A stretch of 64,000 bases of DNA, from NCBI GenBank assembly GCA_963691705.1, contig OY829544.1, positions 5,959,501-6,023,500 of the forward strand. The letters are read 5' to 3'. Numbering within the stretch: the first letter of the stretch is position 1; each line of letters opens with the position of its first letter. Source of the DNA: Viola odorata. Lineage: Eukaryota; Streptophyta; Magnoliopsida; Malpighiales; Violaceae. This document shows, piece by piece, positions 22,914 to 34,587 of this stretch. The notes under the pieces are model-generated. The model was not told the origin of the DNA and ran no database searches. It saw nothing but the letters and a program-made list of their open reading frames with translations. Both the position numbers and the translations under genes were made by a program.

Positions 22914-24379
22914 GGAAAAAGGCAACCTGAGGTCCCTATGGATATTATTTTTATTTTTGTTGATCCTACTTTTCGATTTCTGTGACATTTGGTCTCATCC
23001 GTTAGTACCGTTATCCCTCCGGAGTCCCTGTCGTCTAAATTGACGTTAACGGTCGCTTTTTGCCGTTAACGTCAATTTTTTATTATTATTTAGGACACGT
23101 CATCAATTTTGCGGGCCCCACATGATAAAATTCCTGGACCAAATTGAAAAAAAAAAATAACGAAGCTGGACCAAATTTCACCCAAACCTTTAATTCATTT
23201 CCATAGTGCGTTTGTTTGTGTTTGAATTGGAAAAACCCAAAAATTAATTCATTTCTTCCTCCCTCTCTCTGCTCTATCATCTTCCCCAAATCAAAGAAAA
23301 GAAACCCTAAGTTTACTCCCAAACGATTTTTCTTCAGCATTTTCTTTAAAATTGTAATTTTATTTCCTCTGCCCATGGTGCCGAAACCCCTTTCCTCCTC
23401 TTCTTCCTCTTTTCTTTCTCTGATTCCTTTCCTCTGCCCTCCCTTTCTTTATTCTCTTTTCCACGAGATTTGGTGTGGCTGTGTGGGTCTGTGCTTGGAT
23501 TTGGGTTTGATTATTTGGTTTGATGAGGGATGATTTGGATTTGATTATTTCGTTTGTTGTTGATCGGGTTTGGGTAGTGGGAGGCCGAGGGTGTGATTTG
23601 GGTATTTGTGTGTTTGTTTGGCGTTGGTGGTGGCTGTGGTGGCGTTGTTGGTTTAGTTTGGATCTGGATCTGTTGGTGGTGGTTATGGTGGCGTTGGTGG
23701 TGGCTGTAGTGGCGTTGGTTTAGTTTGGATCGTGATTGGCGGATCGGGTTGGTGGGGAGAGGAGATGGTATGAACGGATTCGGGTCGTGATGAACGGATC
23801 GGGTCATGAAAAAAAATCTTAATTAAAGTCCTATATTATGGACTAAAGATCAAAATAATCCTTACAATTGTCTCAAACAATTTCAAAACTAATGTTGATG
23901 AAATGTAAAATTAATGGTGAAATTAATTTTAAATTTCCATATCAATTTCAAAACTAATGTTGATGAAATGTAAATTTTGAAATTAATTTTAAATTTCAAA
24001 ACTAATTTCGATAGTTTTAAAATTAGATTATTTGATCTGGATCAGGAATTAAGGGTTTGGTATGAAAGGATGAGGTGTTTTGGAGAAGATGAGATGAGTT
24101 CGTGAGATTAAGGGTTTGGGTGAAATTTGGTCTAACTTCGTTATTTTTTTTTTCAATTTAGTCCAGGAATTTTATCATGTGGGCCTGCAAAATTGATGAC
24201 GTGTCCTAAATAATAATAAAAAATTGACGTTAACGGCAAAAAGCGACCGTCAATTTTGACGATAGGGACTCCGGAGGGATAACGGCACTAACGGATGAGA
24301 CCAAATGTCACAGAAATCGAAAAGTGGGATTAACAAAAATAAAAATAATATCCATAGGGACCTCAGGGTGCCTTTTCCC
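22914..24379. mobile_element. Mutator-like element (MULE), non-autonomous, possible Pack-MULE
   Basis: Long terminal inverted repeats span 22914-23194 and 24107-24379 (about 275-280 bp) and are largely identical, starting GGAAAAAGGCAACCTGAGGT and (inverted right end) GGGAAAAGGCACCCTGAGGT. A perfect 9-bp target duplication GGAGTAAAC flanks the element (22905-22913 and 24380-24388). Nine-base duplications and long TIRs define Mutator. The 0.9-kb interior has no transposase. It has a pyrimidine-rich leader, an ATG at 23375 followed by a Ser/Pro/Phe-rich reading frame, and then GT/GG-rich sequence (23540-23800). This arrangement resembles the captured 5' end of a host gene. Confidence 0.88.
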
Positions 24380-24388
24380 GGAGTAAAC

Positions 24389-24696
24389 TTACAAAATGAT
24401 ATTTTAAAAATAAATTATAAGAAAATTAAAGTTCCTATAAAAAACAAAACAACCAACCGGTCAAAATTTCTCATAGCGCCACCATTCCTTTTTCGAGCCA
24501 CTCTTTGTTTCCATCATCCTACATAGTTGATTGGTAGCCAGGACAAAATGCTTCAAGATAGGGCAATGAATCTTGTAACCAGTGTGACCTATATGCAGGC
24601 AGGATCACCAAGAATCTTCGATAAAGAACAATCGAATAGCTGGAAGGCTTAGATTACGTATCCCAGTGACTGAACATAACCAAAGCCAGCCTCATG
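24389..24696. other. Intergenic and O-fucosyltransferase 3' flank
   Basis: Short spacer between the MULE and the stop codon at 24697, likely including the 3' untranslated region of the minus-strand gene. No other feature seen. Confidence 0.4.
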
Positions 24697-26829
24697 CTAT
24701 CTTTCCGTTGAGCATACATTATATTTCCTCATCAGCTCTATACTCTCGGCAATAGTTGACCCAGCAGTCCCGACAAAACCAAGAGAAGCACAACTGCAAA
24801 CACTCTCCTCTAGGTACAAGAGTATGTCAGGCGGTCTCTGATTAGGACAATGCATCTCCATCTTGTTGTTCTCTCTATTAAGGCTCCTTGAAACAGATCC
24901 AACCCTCAAGCCATGCCTAGCAGCTGCAAGTTTCTTAGTTGTTTGTACTACCACATCATCTTCTTCTCCCAGAAAGTGCAACTTAAAATGCTTCGTGTCA
25001 CTAGCCAGATCCCCCAAATAACTTACTGACCAATTACTTTGAGGAAGATCTGTCATTACGAAAATGTCAATAGGTTGACCACCCCTCTGCTTTAAAGATT
25101 CTAACTTTTGTCCTAAGCCCAGAAAGGTGGCCTTCCAGTGGTTTTTAAACTGCCCATCCAACAATCTGAGTTGTGCACAGAGAAAAGGAGCCTTTATTCT
25201 CTCTGCAGCAAACTTCTTTGCCGCAATTAGGATTTCAGGGGCAAAGGGAATAAATTCAGTTTTATCAATTAAAGATTGTATCCTTTGATCTCTTCTTGCT
25301 TCATGAATATCGATGTATAGCTCTGAACCTTTGTATGGGGAAGTGAAAAGGGTTCCAAATGCCAGAACAGTGGCCATTTCAGCTTCCGAACCAGGCCCAA
25401 GGGCTTTATATACATCCCGATGTTTCCTAACAAACGAAATTTTCTTTTTCTTCTTCAGTTGTTCATCAGGCTGGAATGCATCCAAAACTCCATCCTCATC
25501 ACCATTCTTGTAAGTCCAAACAGTGCTCCTACAATCCTCATCTACAGCATACAAACAATTATCTATATTACCATTCAACCCAGAGAGCATAGATCCACAC
25601 CGCTTAAGGCTACCAACCAAAGAGGACTGAGCATTCAAATCATTCATACAAGAAAGGTCCATATTCACATTGCACCACGAAGATGCAAAAACCCTGAAAT
25701 CTATGACTCGAATTGTGGAAGGTACCAATGATGAAATATCAATGATGTCAGCCATAGAGACATATCTGCAGAAAGAATGCACGATACATCAGCCAGACTG
25801 GAAATGTCAATACTGATAATGCCCTCTGACCATTTCTCCAACAATAACAAACTGAGAGCACCAAAACTCGAAAATTAAGCAATTTACCATTCATTAGTCC
25901 ATATATGAGTGCCAAGCGAGGACTCACCACTTCAGAAAACAAGGCTTGTCCATTATCGAGAATTGATCTAAAAAATATTAACTCTAGGTCTTTGATTTTC
26001 AATAATGTGGAGAGTACAAAACTTGAGCCGTATAAAAGAACAGTAGCCTTAGTTGATCTAGAACCAGCACAAACGAAAGCTACATATTTCTTTTCAAGTC
26101 CTCTTTTATTCCTGTTGTCTCACCACTCACAATACGAATACAAACAAAAAGGCAAAAACTTGAACACAATCTTAATAACACAGGCAACTAACCAAATAAA
26201 ACAGAACAACATAAATACCAAAACAAAATCCTCGTTTAGCTCATCATCCACACACAACCATCAAAACCCATCAGAGACTGGAGGCTAATTTATCTAAAAT
26301 TAACATCTTTTCCACTCAAATCTAAATACAGTAAGGGACGAGACAATGCAGTAACTGAGAAATAAACTAACCTGCCAGCGCTAATAAGGTCAATGACATG
26401 ATCCCAAACAGAAAGCCTAAGCTCTTTCGCTGCCAAAACCCTGAATTTAGGACAACTACCGAGCGCAACAGCATGGTGATCAAGCACAGGAGGCAGAATA
26501 AGAGTCCTGTTCAAGATCGCAGCCATTAGAATCCCATTCTTGAATTCTGACAGCTGATTGCTGAACCCACTGTGTGGTGCGTACCATAAGAACTTCTGTC
26601 CTTCTAGGGATTGATGAACTTTGGAGCATTTTGATGTTTTGAGGGGATCGAGGTTGGAATTCTGGGGCAGAGATTTTAGAGGGTTTTTGGTGTAGGAGAA
26701 GACGATGAGAAGGCAGAAGAGAGCGAGGAGGACAAGAGTGAGTGGCGATTTAGGAAGAAGAGGTTTGGATCTTTTCTTGAATGGATTTTTGTTGAGGATG
26801 GAATTGTTGTTCATGGTTTTTCCTTGCAT
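24697..26829 (-). CDS. O-fucosyltransferase family protein, type II membrane (Golgi-predicted)
   Basis: Two exons, 26372-26829 and 24697-25765 (complement), give 508 aa; the intron is GT-AG, phase 2. The ATG at 26829 was chosen because upstream codons in frame lack ATG and reach a stop. Residues 1-28 are basic, 29-46 (SPLTLVLLALFCLLIVFSYT) form a signal anchor, then a lumenal domain follows. The GDP-fucose-binding block GFSNQLSEFKNGILMAAILN is seen after the stem, HRDVYKALGPGS in the middle, and the C-terminal block SLGFVGTAGSTIAESIELMR, all typical of the plant GT106/O-fucosyltransferase group. The family transfers fucose to protein or pectin substrates; the acceptor here is unknown. It resembles the OFUT30/SUB1 branch, but this assignment is from memory of family features only. 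Confidence 0.85.
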
Positions 26830-29281
26830 CCGTTTCTGCTCAACAGTGTTCTTGTTTCGCAGATGCTGCAAGAGATCAGGACAATGGAACCGCTAAAACA
26901 GTTGGGCCATGGGCCGGCCGGTGAATAATTCTGCTCTCTTCTTTTCTTTGTTTTCTCTCATCACCATTCCATTCCTATTAATTGATACTAGTAAATAAAA
27001 AATAAAACCAAAAAAAAAAATCTACAGTCTTACCCAAAGGTGTTTGTAGAAAATAAAAGGGATGATGTTGGGCTGGCCTTTTTACATGGTTGAGAGGTGT
27101 CGAACCTTTCAACAATCAATAAGTTAAAAATTGACTTCATATAGTGTCACTTTCAGCTCTGATAAATGCTTAACAATCCAATTTAATATCTCAAAATGAT
27201 ATTGTGAAACTTGTCATGTTTCCTTGCTGCTTAGTGTAGGGTTTTGAGAGTTGGTATTGGAGTAAATCAAATTGTGCATCAACCATTACTTTAAAGTTTT
27301 AACCATCTGTAAAAATTAAACATACTTGAATGTAGCAACGCAATTATTTAATTGCCTAACCTGAGATGTCATAACAGCACTAGTGATGTCAAAATGACAC
27401 TATGAAGTTCATCATATGTTTACACGCCACTTAGCTTAAAACTTTAATAGTTATTGGTGAAGGAAATAAAGTTGCGCCTCAACCATCACTTTTACAAAAA
27501 ATTTAAAATTTTAGTTGAATAGTAACCATTTGATTTTTACCAATACGAATTTTTGAAGTTAAATGTGATCAAGTATAGGAATGCTGAGAAACTCAACCTA
27601 CCTAACAAATGAGTAAGCAAACTAGGAGTGTTTCAGGTGGATGGAGAGGCAAGGTCCATTTCAGGAAGTTTCTTGGAATTGGGATTGGTCAAGAATATAG
27701 TTTGGTTCCGCCACGTTGGTAGAATTGTAGTAGTAGTAGTAGTAGCTTCCAACACTACAACATCTATACCTAAGTACCTAAAGTGTGGGAACCAGGTACT
27801 TAATTAGCTCCCATTAAGAGAAGAACTCTAGAGTTTGTTTTATTCGATGGTAGTATTGATTGAACTTGTAAGGTAAGTTCATTGAGTGGACAACTTTTTT
27901 GACTCAAGTGGTCCATCAATCTGGATTAAGCACAAGTCCCTTCTTTGTTAAAGATGAATTTAGACCGAGTCATTTCTCTCCTTTTAGCTTTGGCTCTCTA
28001 GAATGAAACACAAATTAGTGGGTGGAAAACAAAATTTACTCATCAATTAGAGTAATTAAAATGTAAAACTACAGTACTAACACGTGATTGTTGTAAATAA
28101 TTCAACACCCGCATCTCTTAATTAAGATCGCAAATACTTTCTGAAAGTACTTTATTTCTTAATAAATTTAGAGATACATATGGTTCAAATTTTCAAAAAG
28201 TATCAAAAACTACCCTAATAAATTACAGAAGAGTACAAATTGAACTATAAACTGTTTATCAATAAACTTATAACTAAGTGATATTTTTAACAAAATAGAG
28301 AATACAAATTTTGAATTCGAATCTATCATAAACCAGTTTTTGTAAAAGTTAACATCTATATAAAATAACATTTAGTTGTGTAGAGCATATATCCATTATC
28401 CACTTACCAACTAAGATAAAATGATCTCCATTTTCCCACTCAAATTAGTCTAAATGTGCAGCCATAAAGGGCAATCAAGAATAATAAAAACCCTAAATGG
28501 CTTTACCCTAAAAAGGTTATCAATTATAATGATAGAATGGTGTCTTGTCCATAAATCCCTTTTAATTCTTTGGACTTTGAATAACCCTAACTTATCACTA
28601 ATCTTCACTACAATACAAGAAAATTTTAGAACGTCAAGCAATCATAGCGTACAGTGTATGAAAATGTTGATAACTTCTCTCTTCCCACCTTGTAGATATG
28701 GTCAGAGCATTGACAAGATTCTGTTATCTGTACTCAAACATTCATGAAATCAAGCAATCTATCATATGCAATAGTTAAGGAACTCGAACTTAGAAGCTAA
28801 CTCTTTCCTGCTTTACAAAAACTACCACCAAGTTACAAACTCATCCATAAACTAACTCGTGGCATAATTGCAGCAGCCACTCATACTCATGCTTCGGTCA
28901 CCAATGAGTACAATTTCAGCATCATGTAGAGCGAGTGCAGCATTCATGTTTGGGATAGAAAACAAAGGCCTAGGGTATGGAGGGGTAGGATTAGGAATTA
29001 AGAGAAAATAGCATATTAACATGGAAATTAAAAGGGCCACAATCCTGAAAGATTCAAATAATTTCTAATAATGCTACACCCTATAAAAATCTAGAAACAA
29101 AGAGAGGTTAACAATACTTTAAAAACAGAAAATGAAAACAAACTTATTTAAGATCATCCCACAAACGAATAATCGAACTCAAACAAGACTGCACATTATT
29201 TGACCTTGTATAAACACTAAGCTTTTTGAGCTCATCAGCATTGAGCTAACCTAAATTTTTTGATCCCTGTAAAACCTGCTT
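26830..29281. other. Intergenic
   Basis: No gene recognised. Holds the promoter side of the O-fucosyltransferase gene (26830 onward), a short (TAG)n microsatellite near 27728-27748, AT-rich sequence to about 28850, and the presumed 3' untranslated region of the MYB gene (about 28850-29281). Confidence 0.45.
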
Positions 29282-31712
29282 TCAAACTGCATGGATAGGG
29301 CTTCCACTTGAGTTCACGCTGGATCCATTAGAGCCCGATTTAGCATGGAATGCAGATGGTCTAGATTCTTCGTGCAATTTAAGGGAAAGAGGAGAGGGGC
29401 CAGCATGCGCAATAGATTCTCCTAAACTCAGTTTTGACATACCAACAAGCTCATCAACATTGATCTTTGAATGTGTGGCAGTCGGCCTGAGAACCTCATG
29501 TGTCTCCTCCTTGACTGGATCTGCACTATACCCAGACCAAAACGGAAGAGAAAATGGGAAGAATGGCGAGAAATAAGTTGGATATACCGGGTAACAGGAC
29601 TGCGAGCTATCTTGCGTTGGAGGGACAGAATCCCCCTCATTAGAGTGTGTAGAATCCATTGATTCACACTCTTCATCCAAGGGAGGAGGGATTGCCAACA
29701 GATTATCATTTGGTGTTTCAGCCTGAGAATGGTTCACAGCCAAGAAGTCCTGTGATACCATTGGAGTGTCGACGGACTGCAAATAAAGAGATCAAAACAT
29801 GCTCATCAGAAAACAATATTGGGTAAAAGGCAAAATATTATCTGCAGAAGAAGGAAAAACTAAGGTTTAATGCATCCACACATAAGCAGTAGGATGTGAC
29901 TGTAGGTTGTTTTAAAACTAAGGTAGTCCTATACTTGCAACAGCAAAATACCACCTCTAGGCATCTAAAAACTGTCCCCTACGGAACCTACACAATAAGT
30001 TTAGCTTGGCAGTAATGTGCGTTCAGAAACAACCAAAAAAAAGCAAGCCTAAATGCCCCAAAAGCCTAACTTCAACATCAAAAGGCATTACATAATAGCT
30101 TATAGCCCTATGTGATGTCTAGTATAATGATGCATGTGGCCATGAATGTGCATTTGATTAATTGAACTTAAGAATGGATTAGAAAAGTGAGGTACTCACT
30201 TCATCAGCTATAATATCAAACAGGCTGGAACGTCTTTTTCTTCTAGATACATTGCTCTGCCTGATAAAATATTTCTGTGCATGGCTGGCCACTTGGGTGG
30301 GTGTCCGAGTTATGACATAATTACGTGCAATCCCACGCCAATCCCCTTTGCCAAGCTTCTGCAGACCAAGTAGAAACATCCTATGTTCCTCCTCAGTCCA
30401 TGGGACACCTGCACAATTGATGCAAATTATTCATGAGGAAAATGGGCATAATAGAAACCTAGATCATATGTTTCCTAGAAACCCTACAGTATATCCTTAG
30501 ATAACATAAAAGTAATGCTCACCCAATTTTTTCATGTCTTTTAGTTAAAAATATCTAGTTACATTTGTCCAAAAAAGAACCCCATTTCAACTTTAATCCT
30601 CATCACTAAAATCCGGAAAATGGTTGCAATAAAGTCAGATTATGAGGTATTTCTATACTTAATATCTTGTAGCTTTAATCAACATGTTTCACTGTTGTTT
30701 TTCTTCAGAACTACACATGACAAGATCTTCATTTCCAGAATGATTTTTTCCCTTTAGATGGTTAGACATCTATACTGGAAACAGAACATTTAGTAAAGCA
30801 TAACTACCAAAACAATTAATTGCACCATTTTCAGGTATCTCATTCCTATACCATTTTTACCACTGAATGTAACGAAGGACAAATAAGCACAGATAACCAT
30901 TGGCATACTTTTTTTCTTCAACCAAATTCCTACCAACAACAAGGTACAGGTTTTCAAAGCATAATCCCCATATCCTATACCACTAAACTACCTCAACACT
31001 TAACAACCAAACAATAATACATGCCCCTTTACAATACTAAACCATACCAATTATACATAATGGTATCACCTTGCTTTATCATAACCAGAACAAAACTTTA
31101 CTCCCACTGCATCATTCAAAAGCAAAATATATTGCAAGTCTTAACCAAAATATTATGATTCTTTTAGAAAAAAGGGGACTTTTTTTATAAAAAAAAAATA
31201 TTGTTTTTACTTTACAGTTTGATTCTTCCCTTTTAAGAGCTAACTAAAAATTGCAAAACAATCGATAATGGATATGACTTGATTTAAGCATGCAACAGCA
31301 CACTTTCACACCCTAAATCTCAAACAACTCCAAAATCACATACTTACACCTAAAACACACCAAATCACAACCTAAACGCATCCACGCCAGTAAAAAATGA
31401 TGCCGAAGAAATAAAAATCCTACCTTTCTTTCTTTCCCTGCTCGAAGACGACCCAGGAACGAAATCCTCCGAAGCGTAGCCGTCAGCGCCGCCTCCGGCG
31501 CCATGATCGGGGGTGTCACCGGGAGATGTCGGGTTGTTGGCGAGGGACCCACCCAGATTAGAGGAGCCTGTATAATGAGTTAAATTTCCCATACTAGCAC
31601 TCTTTCGGATCGACCCATCGGTCAATCGGACCCCAAACAGCTTAACCCCGCGGTTCGGGCAGGTCCTGGAGTTGTGCCCGTTGTGGCTGCAATGCGAGCA
31701 CCGCCTGGTCAT
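29282..31712 (-). CDS. KUA1: KUA1/MYBS3-type 1R-MYB transcription factor
   Basis: Nuclear DNA-binding protein; the group binds TATCCA/I-box-type sites and acts mainly as a repressor in leaf growth, sugar and senescence control. Three exons, 31424-31712, 30200-30408 and 29282-29776 (complement), give 330 aa. Residues 5-18 form a CCHC zinc knuckle (C5, C8, H13, C18) in [18 protein letters not shown]. Residues 97-147 are the single MYB repeat ([20 protein letters not shown]) with the diagnostic SHAQKYF at 138-144, followed by a basic RRKRRSS stretch. Residues 229-246 are Pro/Phe-rich, and LSLKL at 296-300 fits an LxLxL EAR repression motif. The intact ORF and near-identity of the N-terminus to Arabidopsis KUA1 (MYBH) as I remember it support the name. 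Confidence 0.92.
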
Positions 31713-34587
31713 GGCTGCTGCCGCTCCTGGATGAAGGGAATGGGGGGAATTTTGCGCGTTTTTTTTTTCCGATTTGGATTCGGATCCGACTTACATGACC
31801 CGAGAAAGAAGAGTGTTCGTTTTTCCTCTTTGAAGCGAGCGAGATGGGAAAGGCAAAGAGAAGACAATAACAATATCCTTATTATATCCAAAAACTTGGG
31901 TTATTGATGATTATAAAAAATGTGATATTTTAGAAAAATGGATATTATTTGATGTGTCACTTTCACTTTTTATTGCAAATTGATCTTGTTGTTCTGAGCC
32001 GTTGATTTGGTCAAAGATATGAGACTTCCATTGACTAAGACTTGTGTCTAGGTTACTTGAATTTTCCTAATTTCTTCCAAATAATACGAAGAAATTTCTT
32101 GTTGCAGTGAGTTTCTTTTTCTTTTTTCTCCCTAATAATTTTAATTGGATTGATGTTATACGTTATCTACTTGTCCAATGAGATAATTTGATTTTTTATT
32201 TGATTTAACAACTTGTTGGAATATATTGTATATAATATAATATAATATAATATAAAGTAACGAAGGTATGAATGTTGATAATAAACCTACAAAATGCAAG
32301 TCATATCATATGCTTTTTTTATATAAAATATATCATAAATACTTATCCATAGTTGAATTTAAAAGGCTCATGATGAATATGATGCACATGAAGTGGCTAA
32401 ATCCACTGCACATCCCAAGTCTTTGGGAATTTAATAAATAATTAAATTCAATTTGAAATGTCACGGTAGAAATTAGATTTGCATCTTGTCCCCAAATCCG
32501 GTTTGTTTATGCCCTTAATTATTTGTGTGGCTCATAGCGACCCTAATCTCTCAGACAGTCAAAAGTATCTCATGGACCGACCCATTAACTAAATCCAAAA
32601 TCATAGGTTTAATTTTTATTTATTTTTAACATAAAAAAGAGAGGATATGTTTTTTCTAGGAGAGGTTGAATATTAATTATGGTCAAGTGAAAAATAGATT
32701 TGTCCATTTTTAATTAATGTTATAGAATTAACTTCATTTGAAACCCAATAATTTTCAAACGAGATTAATCTCAATTGAAGAAAAAAAACTTAATCGCTTC
32801 TTACTATTTATGAATACATTTGTTATGGTTTCATAATTGACACATGAAAATTCTTGTAGAACTCAAAGGTCTTGTTGATAAAGTTTTACTAATCTTTTCT
32901 TTCTCTCTTTCTTTCTAAAAATCATGTTTGCCACTTTGGAGGATAAATAGGTTTAACGTGTGAAGTGAAAATTGCTTTAAATAGCATCACTTAAAAAACA
33001 AAATATATACAGTGCTACGATTAATTTGATATTCTACATTTGAACATCAAGAGCTTTTTCGATGGCACGATATCGTACATGACAAGTGATAATACAGCCG
33101 AAAGGTGTTCAATGTAATGCTGGCATGTTTGGAGATATAAACATGAAGAACAGAAGCTATAAATGTGGAAGGATAGTGACGTCATCATCGGAACACAATA
33201 AGTTTTTGACTCCGAACCATTGATTTTCATATACAAACAAATGAAAACAAAAACAAGAATTGTCCACGTCTCTCTCTCTAATTTTGTTGCTAGCCGGGAT
33301 AAAATCGAATTTGACGAGACTCAACATCGCCGCCTATAAAATGGTATTTTTCCTATGTTTCAAAACAACATTTATTTTGAATTTCTGACGTGAAAGAGTG
33401 AGAAATTGATAAAGTTGGAATAAACGTATTGGTTTGTAAAGAATAACTTTAGATTAAAGAATTGCTCTTTCTTTTGATTTTCTTTTCCTATCCCAAAATA
33501 AATGATGTTTTCGTCTTTTAATGTACTTTATCTGGTAAGATTATTATTTTACTCTTCCTCTTCTTTTTTATTTTTTTGAATTTTGTTCTCAAATAAAAAA
33601 TAATGATATTTTTATAAATACTGTCAGTTTCTCCAAACTAATCATTATTTTTAAAAGTATATCAATATTTAAAACGACATTTCATTTCACATCTTGAAAA
33701 TAAAATATACTACATGAAATCTGACAATAATCAAACGAAAATACGCCACCCAACCGCGGAAGCGACCTTGGGTTTGAAAAGAGAGGCAATGCCCCGCCCG
33801 TAAAATAATGTCAAAGTAGTGGAATTAAATTTGCCACCGGTCCCTCATTTCCCTTTTCAACCCAATCTGTTCTATCGTTTTCCAAGACCCCAAACATACT
33901 TTAAAAATGAAAAACGAGCTGCAAAAATATGAACCCGTCTCCATCTCCATCCAATTGAGCCTTACTTAAGATGGATTTAATCTTAGCGTGTCTGTTCACA
34001 CAACAAAGCCTAATAATAGGCAGGCTCATCTATAATTGGCTACAGTACTAGGGGGCGCACGTGTGCGGTGAGGAATTGTTCTTGGAAGACAAACTTAGAT
34101 CTTTGGTCAAAAATCAGGTGGTGGGTGGGATCTTTGTGAAAGTCAGCCGGCCAAGTGGCTGTGCCATGAAACAATAGAATAGATTCTTCTTTTAAATAAA
34201 TAAAAAAAAGCTGCGAAAAGGGCATATTCTTGGTACAAGAAGCAGCAAAATGAGATCTTATGATCCGCAAATAATACTAGTAATTTATATTTATAAGCTT
34301 ATCCACCTTTGATAATAAAAAGAAATAAACTAAGCTTATCCACCACCCTTATCCAAAGTTGAACAATGACCGTAGGATATGCTAAACATCAGAACTATAC
34401 TCAATTGGGGTGATGAAAGATAGCTAAGTTACGTGGATGTGGCTTCGAAACGCACAAGCACGGCGTTTTCTGCCATTATTTTAGTACAATGTAACACCAT
34501 TCAAGATTATTGCAGACCTGATAGATGGAGGAATGCGCTGCCCTATACTTACATGACAACAATAATATGCAGTCACTGATCCTTCTT
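31713..34587. other. Intergenic
   Basis: Promoter side of the KUA1-type gene at the left. A (TATAA)n microsatellite lies at about 32230-32254. The rest is AT-rich with no coding potential recognised. The last few hundred bases before 34588 are probably the 3' untranslated region and flank of the dioxygenase gene. Confidence 0.45.

Noticed and set aside
23520..23807. Overlapping ORFs on both strands rich in Trp/Gly or His/Gln
   Set aside because: They come from a ggtggtggctgtggt-type repeat inside the MULE and show no protein family features.
26830..26871. Longer N-terminus for the O-fucosyltransferase
   Set aside because: The proposed first codon is TTG; no ATG precedes 26829 before an in-frame stop.
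32224..32254. TATAA repeat as a promoter cluster
   Set aside because: It is a simple microsatellite in intergenic DNA with no gene start nearby.
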